NCBI RefSeq assembly: GCF_963576545.1
Contig: NC_083656.1
Coordinates: 2,569,219-2,633,218 of the forward strand
Origin: Limanda limanda
Taxonomy: Eukaryota > Chordata > Actinopteri > Pleuronectiformes > Pleuronectidae
Reading direction: 5' to 3'
Length of the DNA: 64,000 nucleotides
A program made the translations under genes and the position numbers. The notes beneath the pieces are model-generated. The model had not been told where the DNA came from. It did not search any database and saw only the letters and a program-made list of their open reading frames with translations. Shown in pieces: positions 1 through 11,043 of the stretch; positions within the stretch are counted from its first letter, which is position 1; each line of letters starts with the position of its first letter.

Positions 1-445
1 CATTATTGAAAGAATAAACACACACGTGCACGCACACAAACAAACACACAACACAGAGTTTCAGAATGTCACGGAGACACCTGGCATTTGGAAACATTCC
101 TGCTTTGTGTTACACGAGACAGAGATTTCCAAACCGCCGTGTGGAGAGAAGCTTCCTGAGAGGTGAACCAGCAGCTGAATCAGATAAAGGCAGATAACCC
201 TAAATACATGTTTTAATAATGATATTTTGAGGGAGGGATAGAGATGGAACAGGAGCGGGTCGCCTCAGGGCAACAATGTGCAACGAGCCGGGTAAAAATA
301 GCATGTTGCCAGAGTCAGGGAGCTGTCATCCCCAATCTAGATTACCTCTCTCGTGATATTCCCTAAACCGCCGACGCAATATCCTAGAGAGCTTTAAACT
401 CTGTGGAGGATCGGTCAGAAGTCAAAAGTTAAGACAAAGTTCACC

Positions 446-500
<55 letters not shown>

Positions 501-1240
501 GCACAAGTCTCCGATGTGTCGTCCTCTAGATTTTAAAAAGTATTTAATTTGGATTCGAAACGTTTATTATCTTGAGGAAATGATTTCCGACTCCAGGGCT
601 TCTGTGATTCTGTGCTGTGATTTAAATCTAATCCACGTGACGGCGTGTGATTGGTCCGAACGCTCCTCCGGCGCCACGCTCACAAACCATCAGAATTCAA
701 AGTCACCATTATTGCAGAGGGAGTTTTTTAAAAGAAGGAGCAGACGACACAAAACAAAACATCACACACACGAGAGGAAGTCTCTGAGGCTCCGAACCAC
801 AAAGACACAAAAACTGATTTCACATCCGAACGCTTTATAACAAAGTGTCAACGACGTGTTTTTAATTAACACGCACATTTCCTGGCCTGGTGTTAATCCT
901 CTCTGAGTTTCTAACAGTTTCTTTTAATTTGCCGTTTTCGTTTCCTGTCGCTTTGCATGAGAAGTGATGAAAGGAGTTTTTACAGCTGAAGCAAATCGAG
1001 GTGGATTTATTTCCCATTTGTTCATTTCCGACTTGTTGTTGGATGAGAGACGACGAGCGACTCTGAATAAAGATGCATCGTCTCCACTTCCCCTCGCGGT
1101 GCAGAGACAAAGCTCCGCACGCCGGATCCGGGCGACGCCATCTTGCGTTTGTGCAGCTGTGATGGTGACGTGGTGTCGAGGTCTCAGCCTGTTTTTTATA
1201 ATTATACTAATTATACATCTAAGTTTCCTCTGCTTCCAGC
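1..1240. other. Intergenic, no gene recognised
   Basis: No exon with plausible splice sites or recognisable protein similarity was found on either strand. The only clear structure is a (CA)n microsatellite. Short open frames here look like chance. Confidence 0.6.
447..498. repeat. (CA)n microsatellite
   Basis: About 26 uninterrupted CA dinucleotides, ending in a short CGCG transition. Confidence 0.95.
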
Positions 1241-1248
1241 CTCTAAAC

Positions 1249-1862
1249 CAGGGTTTTCAACTGGTTTTGTCCCAGGGACCATTCTGACTAGAAAGTAATC
1301 CACGGCCCACTGATGTGCCTACGTGTGTGTGTGTGTGTACGTGTGTGTGTGCGTGTGGATAGAAGGAAGTTTTAACATTTGGTTTTGCATGTTGGTTTTA
1401 TTTAAAAACCTCAAACAAATCTAGGAAAATCTGTGTAAAAAAACAACAAAACGGTTGATTTTCAGTGCTTAAGAATTGAAAACAAAATTAAAATGCAGTT
1501 TGTAGTTGTACTGCATCTCTGTGTCTATTCATTCTGTCTACTGGATAGACAAAAGTCTTAGAGCTCTCCTAAGAAATTGTTTCTCAACCAGCGAACGTGG
1601 TAAAGTTGACTGTTATTTGCAATCAATTGTTTTCGCTATTATGCTAATTTATTTTTCTGGCAGTTTCTAGCCCCAAGCCGGTTTCAAGGTTCCCCTCATC
1701 ACCTTTATATTATTTTAAACATTTTTTCTTACTTTGGATATTTTTCACGATATTCAAGAGTAATCAGGAAATGTGTTGAAATATCAAATCGAATTTCGCG
1801 GACCCCCTGCAATGCCGTCGCGGACCACCAGGGGGCCGCGGACCCCCGGTTGAAAACCCCAA
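1249..1862. mobile_element. hAT-like non-autonomous DNA transposon (614 bp)
   Basis: The left end starts CAGGGTTTTCAAC and the right end, read in reverse complement, starts TTGGGGTTTTCAAC, so the termini are inverted repeats. The element is flanked by the perfect 8-bp direct repeat CTCTAAAC (1241-1248 and 1863-1870), the duplication length typical of the hAT superfamily. No transposase frame is seen. The interior is AT-rich with a short GT tract near 1325-1355. Family assignment is inferred from the ends and the duplication only. Confidence 0.8.
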
Positions 1863-1870
1863 CTCTAAAC

Positions 1871-2908
1871 GATAGGAGAACGAGCTCCTGACTCCAGCTC
1901 CGAACAAGCAGGAGATGTCAAACTGTGGGAAGAGGAGAGTCAGTTGTGTGTTTGTGTGTTTGTGTTCTTCGCTCCACGTGTGCGGTCTGGAACCTTCCTA
2001 CCTGACACACGTGTGTGATGTGAGATCTCTGCCGCGAGTCGAGCGCTGACGAAGCTTCACGAAGCATCAAGTGTCACGAGCTCAAGGTCCTGAAATATGT
2101 GCTGACTTCACCAAACTGCTGACGGGACAGGATTCACCGGCAGACAGGTTTGTGTCTGGAGGAGCTCCGGAGGCTCGGAGGCCGGATTCGATTCCACGCT
2201 GTGTGTCACACATTTATCGGTTTTAATCTTTGCTTAGTGGCCGGGGCATTGTTGTTTCTGAATGTGTTGTCAGAAGCCAGGTGGTAAACCCCCCCCCCCC
2301 CCTCTGGGTTCACGAGGCTGGAACACATGGCGCCGGGGCCGAGCTCCTGCAGAGATCCGCTTTTCATTTGATTTCCAAAACGCTGCGGAGGAAGAAACGT
2401 TGGAGTCCGGTGGGAACGCTCCGCGGCTCGGAAACACACAACAGAGCAGAATCGTTGCTGTAATTTTGCCGAACACGCACAAGCCAACGTGCTGACCCAC
2501 ATGTTGTGACACACGCTCAGCGCATCAACACGTCGGATTCACGGCTGCAGCTGGAGAGCAACTTCCTGCTCCTCCTCCTCCTCCTCCTCCTCCTCCTCCT
2601 CCTCCTCCTCCTCCTCCTCCTCCTCCTCCTCTGTGGCGGAGGCTGTTATTAACTCCAGCAGCAGCAGCAGGAAGACAAAGACGTGTTATTCCAAATCTCG
2701 TGTTTCTGACTCGAACGCCGAGGAAAGGAAACCGAAGAATCCTTTGAGATGGATCGTGATGCGTGAGGATTTATGTTCTTTTATTTTTCCTTCATTATAA
2801 ATCATCTGAGTTAAAATCAGATTCCAGCTGGATCTGGTTTCCTGTGATAATTTGTGTGGAGTCAATTTGTTTTAGAGTCTCGGTCGGTTTGAGTCGGGCA
2901 GACGCTGC
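1871..2908. other. Intergenic, no gene recognised
   Basis: Mixed-composition sequence with a poly-C run near 2290-2302 and the CTC array. Open frames around 2206-2514 exist on both strands but show no recognisable domain or exon structure. Confidence 0.5.
2569..2632. repeat. (CTC)n trinucleotide array
   Basis: About 21 uninterrupted CTC/TCC units, a homopyrimidine tract of the same kind as the one at 31.39-31.49 kb. Confidence 0.95.
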
Positions 2909-2912
2909 TTAA

Positions 2913-3361
2913 AGGGACTCTTACCTTTGTTGCATTTTTACACTTTTTTTGGATAAGGTTAAATTGGTATTAATAAGGTAATGACACTCTAAAATGCAAG
3001 ACAGACCCACCAGGAGTAAAAACAAACAATTATTTCAGTCTCATAATATTTAGTGAAAACTTCAACCAATAAAATTCTTCGGACCGAAGGACCTTATTGG
3101 CCGACAGACCTGTCTGTTTGCTGCATGGACATGCAGGTTTTCCGTCTGCTTCTTGTGGCGCATTCGGGCCCGCGTCATCAAGGCATGTGAATGTAAATGT
3201 ATATAACTTACCGAATCCATTGCTTTGGTAAACAAACTGCTTGTAAATAAAGTTTCTTCAAAAAAACACCGCGGATGGGAACGAGGGGGTGGGGCATTGG
3301 AGGAAGGCGGGATGATTTGAATGTGCTGTAATTCTCAAATGCAACAAAGGTAAGAGTCCCT
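2913..3361. mobile_element. Non-autonomous DNA transposon with TTAA flanks (449 bp)
   Basis: Near-perfect terminal inverted repeats of about 25 bp begin AGGGACTCTTACC on the left and end GGTAAGAGTCCCT on the right. Both ends abut TTAA (2909-2912 and 3362-3365), the target duplication of piggyBac-type elements. Because TTAA is palindromic, a TA target with slightly longer repeats (Tc1/mariner style) is also possible. No transposase is present, so this is a MITE-like deletion derivative. Confidence 0.75.
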
Positions 3362-3365
3362 TTAA

Positions 3366-4660
3366 AGGAAATACCTGAAGAGGCATAAATCAATCAATCA
3401 ATCAATCAATCAATTAATTAATTAATGAATTCATTAATTGTCAGGAGTTTATTTCAGGAGTAAATTATAATATAACGTCGCAGCTGAGCCAAGAAGAATG
3501 AGACGGCAGCAGATTTAATAAGTGAAACTTTCCACAGTGAAGTGTTGTGAGTTTCTACCTGAGCTCTGGAATCACCCGCCGCCTCTTTCTCAGTAAACAG
3601 AAGGAAGTGATTTAAGTTTATTCAAAGTGGAAGCGGGTCGACGGTGGCGCTGGGGGGGGGGGGGGGGGGGCGGCGCTGGTGCCAGTTTTCACGCTGGCTG
3701 TGTTTTCTGGCTCGTTTGTGTTTGCTGCCTCCGGGGCTCGACTGTGCAGCCTGTTCTCAAACCTACAGAGAGGAGAATAATCTACTTTCATACGAATAAA
3801 AAAACACAATAAGACTTTCAAACAGGAAGAGTCTCGTTGTGCGATATTCAAACACTGAGCTGCTGCTGCTGCTGCAACACACAGGAAGACAACGACTCAT
3901 TACTGAGGGAATAACTGTTTGATACGTATGTATTTTGGGGGAAATGGTGAAATCAATCTTTATCTTATTATAAAGGAGACATTTGTTATTTTTCTCTTTC
4001 CTCTAGTGTGTCGAAGTTTGTTTGTGTAAGTTGTGTAAAGATAAAACGCCAAACGTCTGTAGAACAGGAAGCTGCTTCGTGCACAGAATGTCACGTGACT
4101 CAATGACCCTCATTTGCATAACGCACGCCCAGCAGCAAATCGGACACGCCCCCTAAAGATTGTGAGTTTTCCATTTGCGATTTTACTCAAACAGCGCAAG
4201 TTTAAATTTAACAATGTGTTTCTATAATCGCACAATGAACACGGAATCCGTTGACCAATCACAACAGAGTAGGGACAGCTGGCCAATCAGAGCAGAGGCT
4301 GGGACTTAAAGAGACAGGAGCTGAGAGCAGGTGTTTGAGCCACAGGCTGAACAGAGGAGCTGCAGCAGAGGAAAGTTGTGTTTTCTGAACTTTCGAGCAG
4401 AATTCGTCTCCTTTGAAATTGAAATAGTTTCCCTCTCCAGCGTCGAGCTGCTGCTGAAACAAATCTCCTCACTTTTCATTTCCCCAAATCTAACGAGACA
4501 AGTCGAGTCCCGGTGATAAATCCCTGTGGGGGGGGGGGGCAGGGGGGGGTAACCAAGATGCTTTGATTCTGTGTTTCCTGCAACAAACTGCATCAATGTT
4601 CTTTAATGAGAGAAACAACGATGTGTGTTTAGCACGACATCACCAGAGGAGGTTTGTGAG
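3366..4660. other. Intergenic; poly-G run and promoter-like patch
   Basis: Contains (ATCA)n/(ATTA)n near 3389-3425, a 19-base G run at 3652-3670, and a patch with two CCAAT motifs near 4.25-4.29 kb. No supported exon was found. Confidence 0.5.
4254..4290 (+). promoter_or_regulatory. Pair of CCAAT-box-like motifs
   Basis: ACCAATC at 4254-4260 and GGCCAATCAG at 4281-4290 are about 27 bp apart and in the same orientation. An octamer-like ATTTGCAT lies near 4110. This is suggestive of a promoter, but no TATA box, exon or gene can be attached to it. Confidence 0.2.
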
Positions 4661-4686
4661 ATGTGACTCCTCCTGCAGGAGCCCGG

Positions 4687-7600
4687 CTGCAGGAGGAGTC
4701 CGCGGGAGGAGTCCCCGGGAGGAGTCTGCTGCAGGAGGAGTCAGCAGGAGGAGTCTGCAGGAGGAGTCAGCAGGAGGAGTCTGAAGGAGACTGGTTGCAG
4801 GAGAAGTCTGCAGGAGGAGTCTGCAGGAGGAGTCAGCAGGAGGAGTCTGCAGGAGGAGTCTGAAGGAGACTGGTTGCAGGAGGAGTCTGCATTAGGAGTG
4901 TGCAGGAGGAGTCTACAGGAGGAGTGTGCAGGAGGAGTCTGCATTAGGAGTCAGCAGGAGGAGTGTGCAGGAGGAGTCTGCAGGAGGAGTCAGCAGGAGG
5001 AGTCTGCAGGAGGAGTGTGCAGGAGGAGTGTGCAGGAGGAGTCTGCAGGAGGAGTCTGCAGGAGGAGTCTGCAGGAGGAGTGTGCAGGAGGAGTCTGCAG
5101 GAGGAGTGTGCAGGAGGAGTCAGCAGGAGGAGTCAGCAGGAGGAGTGTGCAGGAGGGGTCTGCAGGAGGAGTCTGCAGGAGACCAGCTGCAGGAGGAGTC
5201 TGCAGGAGGAGTCTGCAGGAGGAGTCAGCAGGAGGACTCTGCAGGAGGAGTCAGCAGGAGGAGTCAGCAGGAGGAGTCTGCAGGAGGAGTCTGCAGGAGG
5301 AGTCAGCAGGAGGAGTCAGCAGGAGGAGTCAGCAGGAGGAGTCTGCAGGAGGAGTCTGAAGGAGACTGGTTGCAGGAGGAGTCTGCAGGAGGAGTCAGCA
5401 GGAGGAGTCTGCAGGAGGAGTCTGCAGGAGGAGTCTGCAGGAGGAGTGTGCAGGAGGAGTCTGCAGGAGGAGTCCGCAGGAGGAGTCCGCAGGAGGAGTC
5501 TGCAGGAGGAGTCTGCATGAGGAGTCTGCAGGAGGAGCCCGGCTGCAGGAGGAGTCCGCAGGAGGAGTCTGCAGGAGGAGTCAGCAGGAGGAGTCTGCAG
5601 GAGGAGTCAGCAGGAGGAGTCTGCAGGAGGAGTCTGCAGGAGGAGTCTGCAGGAGGGGTCTGCAGGAGGAGTCTGCAGGAGGAGTCTGCAGAAGGAGTCT
5701 GCAGGAGGAGTCTGAAGGAGACTGGTTGCAGGAGGAGTCAGCAGGAGGAGTCAGCAGGAGGAGTCAGCAGGAGGAGTCTACAGGAGGAGTCAGCAGGAGG
5801 AGTCTGCTGCAGGAGGAGTCTGCAGGAGGAGTCAGCAGGAGGTGTCTGCAGGAGGAGTCTGCAGGAGGAGTCTACAGGAGGAGTCAGCAGGAGGAGTCTG
5901 CTGCAGGAGGAGTCTGCAGGAGGAGTCAGCAGGAGGAGTCTGCAGGAGGAGTCCGCAGGAGGAGTCTGCAGGAGGAGTCAGCAGGAGGAGTCTGAAGGAG
6001 ACTGGTTGCAGGAGGAGTCTGCAGGAGGAGTCTGCAGGAGGAGTCAGCAGGAGGAGTCTGCAGGAGGAGTCTGAAGGAGACTGGTTGCAGGAGGAGTCTA
6101 CAGGAGGAGTGTGCAGGAGGAGTCTACAGGAGGAGTGTGCAGGAGGAGTCTGCATTAGGAGTCAGCAGGAGGAGTGTGCAGGAGGAGTCTGCAGGAGGAG
6201 TCATCAGGAGGAGTCTGCAGGAGGAGTGTGCAGGAGGAGTGTGCAGGAGGAGTCTGCAGGAGGAGTCTGCAGGAGGAGTCTGCAGGAGGAGTGTGCAGGA
6301 GGAGTCTGCAGGAGGAGTGTGCAGGAGGAGTCAGCAGGAGGAGTCAGCAGGAGGAGTGTGCAGGAGGAGTCTGCAGGAGGAGTCAGCAGGAGGAGTCAGC
6401 AGGAGGAGTCAGCAGGAGGAGTGTGCAGGAGGAGTCTGCAGGAGACCAGCTGCAGGAGGAGTCTGCAGGAGGAGTCTGCAGGAGGAGTCAGCAGGAGGAC
6501 TCTGCAGGAGGAGTCAGCAGGAGGAGTCAGCAGGAGGAGTCTGCAGGAGGAGTCTGCAGGAGGAGTCAGCAGGAGGAGTCAGCAGGAGGAGTCAGCAGGA
6601 GGAGTCTGCAGGAGGAGTCTGAAGGAGACTGGTTGCAGGAGGAGTCTGCAGGAGGAGTCAGCAGGAGGAGTCTGCAGGAGGAGTCTGCAGGAGGAGCCCG
6701 GCTGCAGGAGGAGTCTGCAGGAGGAGTCTGCAGGAGGAGTCCGCATGAGGAGTCTGCAGGAGGAGCCCGGCTGCAGGAGGAGTCCGCAGGAGGAGTCTGC
6801 AGGAGGAGTCAGCAGGAGGAGTCTGCAGGAGGAGTCAGCAGGAGGAGTCTGCAGGAGGAGTCTGCAGGAGGAGTCTGCAGGAGGGGTCTGCAGGAGGAGT
6901 CTGCAGGAGGAGTCTGCAGAAGGAGTCTGCAGGAGGAGTCAGCAGGAGGAGTCAGCAGGAGGAGTCTGCAGGAGGACTCTACAGGAGGAGTCTGCAGGAG
7001 GAGTCTGCAGGAGGAGTCTGCAGGAGGAGTCTGCTGCAGGAGGAGTCTACAGGAGGAGTCAGCAGGAGGAGTCAGCAGGAGGAGTCTGCAGGAGGAGTCA
7101 GCAGGAGGAGTCTGCTGCAGGAGGAGTCAGCAGGAGGAGTCCGCAGGAGGAGTCTGCAGGAGGAGTCTGCTGCAGGAGGAGTCAGCAGGAGGAGTCTGCT
7201 GCAGGAGGAGTCTACAGGAGGAGTCTGCAGGAGGAGTCAGCAGGAGGAGTCAGCAGGAGGAGTCTGCTGCAGGAGGAGTCAGCAGGAGGAGTCCGCAGGA
7301 GGAGTCTGCTGCAGGAGGAGTCAGCAGGAGGAGTCTGCAGGAGGAGTCTGCTGCAGGAGGAGTCTACAGGAGGAGTCAGCAGGAGGAGTCAGCAGGAGGA
7401 GTCAGCAGGAGGAGTCTGCAGGAGGAGTCTGCAGGAGGAGTCTGCAGGAGGAGTCAGCAGGAGGAGTCCGCATGAGGAGTCTGCAGGAGGAGTCTGTAGG
7501 AGGAGCCCGGCTGCAGGAGGAGTCTGCAGGAGGAGTCAGCAGGAGGAGTCAGCAGGAGGAGTCAGCAGGAGGAGTCTGCAGGAGGAGTCAGCAGGAGGAG

Positions 7601-7725
7601 TCAGCAGGAGGAGTCAGCAGGAGGAGTCTGCAGGAGGAGTCAGCAGGAGGAGTCAGCAGGAGGAGTCAGCAGGAGGAGTCAGCAGGAGAAGTCTGCAGGA
7701 GGAGTCTGCAGGAGGAGTCAGCAGG
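4687..7725. repeat. Large 13-bp minisatellite, unit CTGCAGGAGGAGT
   Basis: About 3.04 kb built from some 230 copies of a 13-bp unit alternating between CTGCAGGAGGAGT and CAGCAGGAGGAGT, with variants such as CTACAGG, CCGCAGG and GTGCAGG and a few interrupters (GAAGGAGACTGGTTGCAGG). The period is not a multiple of three, so three units give a 39-nt cycle with no stop codon. All three forward frames therefore show the same 13-residue pattern (CRRSLQEESAGGV-like) for hundreds of codons. There is a higher-order duplication: the block near 4926-5360 recurs about 1,211 bp later near 6137-6570. The strand is purine-rich. It is read as non-coding. Confidence 0.95.
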
Positions 7726-7902
7726 TCGCCTCCTTTCTGCAGCGTCACCTGCGTCCAACGATTAATATTCAGCGCAGGCGTCGCACATTCAGCAGAAAGA
7801 AGCTTCGCCTCCTCAGTGAGTGAGCACTGTGCCCCCCCGCTGCTCTGAACACATCCAGCAGCTCCTCCCACTGCACAACTGGAGAGTCAGACAAATGGGC
7901 AT

Positions 7903-7922
7903 CCACACACACACACACACGT

Positions 7923-7970
<48 letters not shown>
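7903..7970. repeat. (CA)n microsatellite
   Basis: CA repeat with a single GTG interruption near 7921, lying between the 13-bp array and the octamer arrays. Confidence 0.95.
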
Positions 7971-7973
<3 letters not shown>

Positions 7974-8324
7974 CACATGAACCCCCCCGTCCTCCCTCCG
8001 GGGACCAATACAGTGAAAGTCAAGCTTGGCTACAAATGGCGAAGTGGTGCAACAACATAGACGGCTACGCCAGGCTGAGTCACGGACTCTGAGCGGGGGG
8101 GGGGGGACACGGCGCCACGGGCCCCTGTCATGAGTCAGCAGCTGATCGGTCTGGACAACGCCCCCCCCCAGGGCGTCCGTCGTTTCCTCCGTGCAAATGT
8201 TTGACAACATGTTGGAATCGTCTGCAGCGATATCGAGGATCTGGATCAGCTGCTCAGCTTCCTCTCTACTGCTGCTCTGATGTCTGAGACCTGGACGCAG
8301 GTCAGAGGTCAGCGTTGAACCTTT

Positions 8325-9430
8325 TGTTCCGTTAAACGTCAACCAGCGATGTCCTCACGTCGGTTTGATCAAATCTGATATTTAGTGATTTCATAAAATC
8401 CTGAAACTCGGCAACGAACCTCGGGGATTTGAACCTGAAATCTAATTTGGGGAAATCCAGCCTTGAATCCTGATGTCCTTGTGACCTCGTGTCCTGGTGT
8501 CCTGGTGTCCTCTTGTCCTCGTGTCCTCGTGTCCTTGTGACCTCGTGTCCTCGTGTCCTCGTGTCCTCCTGTCCTCGTGTCCTGGTGTCCTCCTGTCCTG
8601 GTGTCCTGGTGTCCTCCTGTCCTGGTGTCCTCATGTCCTGGTGTCCTGGTGTCCTGGTGTCCTGGTGTCCTGGTGTCCTCCTGTTTACGTGTCCTCTTGT
8701 CCTCGTGTCGTTGTGTCCTTGTGTCCTCCTGTTCTCCTGTTCTCCTGTTCTCTTGTCCTGGTGTCCTGGTGTCCTGGTGTCCTCCTTTCCTCGTGTCCTG
8801 GTGTCCTGGTGTCCTGGTGTCCTCCTGTTTACGTGTCCTCTTGTCCTCGTGTCGTTGTGTCCTTGTGTCCTCCTGTTCTCTTGTCCTCTTGTCCTGGTGT
8901 CCTGGTGTCCTCCTGTCCTGGTGTCCTGGTGTCCTGGTGTCCTGGTGTCCTGGTTTCCTGGTGTCCTGGTGTCCTGGTGTCCTGGTGTCCTGGTGTCCTG
9001 GTGTCCTGGTGTCCTGGTGTCCTCCTTTCCTGGTGTCCTGGTGTCCTGGTTTCCTGGTGTCCTGGTGTCCTGGTGTCCTGGTGTCCTGGTGTCCTGATGT
9101 CCTGGTGTCCTGGTGTCCTGGTGTCCTCGTGCCCTCGTGTCTTCGTGTCCTGGTGTCCTCGTGTCCAGCTTTGAATCCTGATTCACAGAACACCTGGTGT
9201 CCTGGTGTCCTGGTGTCCTTGTGTCCTTGTGTCCTCCTGTCCTCCTGTCCTCCTGTCCTCCTGTCCTCGTGTCCTTGTGTCCTCCTGTTCCATTAAACTT
9301 CAACCAGCGATGTCCTCACGTCGGTTTGATCAAATCTGATATTTAGTGATTTCATTCTGTAACTCGGCAACGAACCTCGAGGATTTGAACCTGAAATCTA
9401 ATTTGGGGAAATCCAGCCTTGAATCCTGAT
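8325..9430. repeat. Tandem duplication of the octamer-array flank
   Basis: About 145 bp around 8325-8473 (containing CAACCAGCGATGTCCTCACG and AATTTGGGGAAATCCAGCC) is repeated nearly unchanged at about 9287-9430, each copy leading directly into an octamer array. The array and its flank were therefore duplicated together with an offset of about 960 bp. Confidence 0.85.
8470..9290. repeat. Octamer minisatellite GTCCTGGT/GTCCTCGT, array 1
   Basis: About 100 copies of an 8-bp unit GTCCTNGT with N mostly G or C, with stretches of pure GTCCTGGT near 8930-9020. A break near 9165-9195 holds a fragment of the flanking sequence. The 24-nt cycle lacks stops, so open frames of 200-320 codons appear on both strands (SWCPGVLV on +, GHQDTRTP on -). 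They are products of the period, not genes. Confidence 0.95.
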
Positions 9431-9934
9431 GTCCTTGTGACCTGGTGTCCTGGTGTCCTCTTGTCCTGGTGTCCTCGTGTCCTTGTGTCCTCGTGTCCTC
9501 TTGTACTCGTGTCCTACTGTCCTGGTGTCCTTGTGACCTGGTGTCCTGGTGTCCTCTTGTCCTCGTGTCCTCGTGTCCTACTGTCCTGGTGTCCTTGTGA
9601 CCTGGTGTCCTGGTGTCCTCTTGTCCTCGTGTCCTCCTGTCCTCCTGTCCTCGTGTCCTCGTGTCCTTGTGTCCTTGTGTCCTTGTGTCCTCTTGTACTC
9701 GTGTCCTACTGTCCTGGTGTCCTTGTGACCTGGTGTCCTGGTGTCCTCTTGTCCTCGTGTCCTCGTGTCCTCCTGTCCTCGTGTCCTCGTGTCGTTGTGT
9801 CCTTGTGTCCTCTTGTACTCGTGTCCTACTGTCCTGGTGTCCTTGTGACCTGGTGTCCTGGTGTCCTCTTGTCCTCGTGTCCTTGTGTCCTCCTGTCCTC
9901 CTGTCCTTGTGTCCTCCTGTACTCGTGTCCTTGT
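9428..9934. repeat. Octamer minisatellite, array 2
   Basis: Same GTCCTNGT unit, here richer in GTCCTTGT and GTCCTCGT, with TACT and TGAC interrupters recurring about every 115 bp. This indicates a second-order unit. Confidence 0.95.
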
Positions 9935-10307
9935 GCACCTGAACCCGGAGGTGATCTCCCTCTGGATCTCCGGACAGCAGCCTCTTCACTCAGGCTCCTA
10001 AGTGCTCGTCTCTGTCCTCGTCTTCACCCAGAGACTCGTCCTCTGTCCTCGTCTTCACCCAGAGACACGTCCTCTGTCCTGATCGACTCAGACCAGCTCA
10101 CGGCCTCTCATCACACTTCTCTACTGAATATGTTCTTGTTTATATTAATACTATAAAAACACAAATATATTTGTACATTTGACATATAATATAATATCAT
10201 TAATATATATAATATGGGAGGGAGAAGCAGGATATTATCACCACTACTACTACTTTGTGTGATGTGTTTATATTTACTTACTTCGTGACTCTCAGACATT
10301 TATAAAC

Positions 10308-10385
10308 ATTGTTATACTTGTAAGTTCTGGGTCCGCCTTCCTTTCCTTCATCATCAAACTTCGACAACCACATCAACCTCTTGGA
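10308..10385 (+). repeat. Partial copy of an LTR-like dispersed repeat
   Basis: The segment containing ACATTGTTATACTTGTAAG and ending ACCACATCAACCTCTT matches, with few changes, the reverse complement of 12541-12620. It is only the 3' part of that repeat. Confidence 0.6.
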
Positions 10386-10830
10386 TGAACAGAATATCCC
10401 TCAAACTGTTGCTTCATCGTCCTGCTCCTCTCAGCGGGGGGGTGGGTGGGTGGGGGGGGGGGTTCACACCTCCATCTATAACTGGTATTCAACTGAGTTC
10501 TGGATCGAGATCAGAACGAGATTCAGCTCATCAAAGAACAGATTCACCCGAGATCGACTCAAACCTCTGAGGAGCAGCTTCCTGCAAATAAGGACGTGTT
10601 TCCACTTCCTGTTATACAATAAAAATATAGTTTACAGATATTTGAGTATTTCAACCTTTTTGTTCGATCCGATCCACTAACATGGAGGAGGTGAAGTATG
10701 TGTCGTGCACTGCAGCCAGTCACCAGGGGGCGATCACGAGGTTCAGGCCCGTAGTTCTCCACGGAGTCGGGATTTAAGATCCGTTAAATCTCCCCGTGGC
10801 TCCGCCTCCTTCTTGGCAGTTGACAGGTCG

Positions 10831-11043
10831 ACTCGTGTCCTCGTGTCCTCCTGTCCTCGAGTCCTCGTGTCCTTGTGTCCTTGTGTCGTCCTGTCCTCGT
10901 GTCCTCGTGTCCTTGTGTCCTCCTGTCCTTGTGTCGTCCTGTCCTCCTGTCCTCCTGTCCTCCTGTCCTCATGTCCTCGTGTCCTCGTGTCCTCCTGTCC
11001 TCCTGTCCTCCTGTCCTCCTGTCCTCCTGTCCTCCTGTCCTCG
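10831..11043. repeat. Octamer minisatellite, array 3
   Basis: About 26 copies of GTCCTCGT/GTCCTCCT/GTCCTTGT, the shortest and most GTCCTCCT-rich of the three arrays, followed by the same flank as array 2. Confidence 0.95.

Noticed and set aside
4687..7848. Open frames of 160-670 codons with QEESAGGVCRRS repeats
   Set aside because: They arise in all three forward frames from a stop-free 13-bp unit, with no start context, splice signal or conserved domain.
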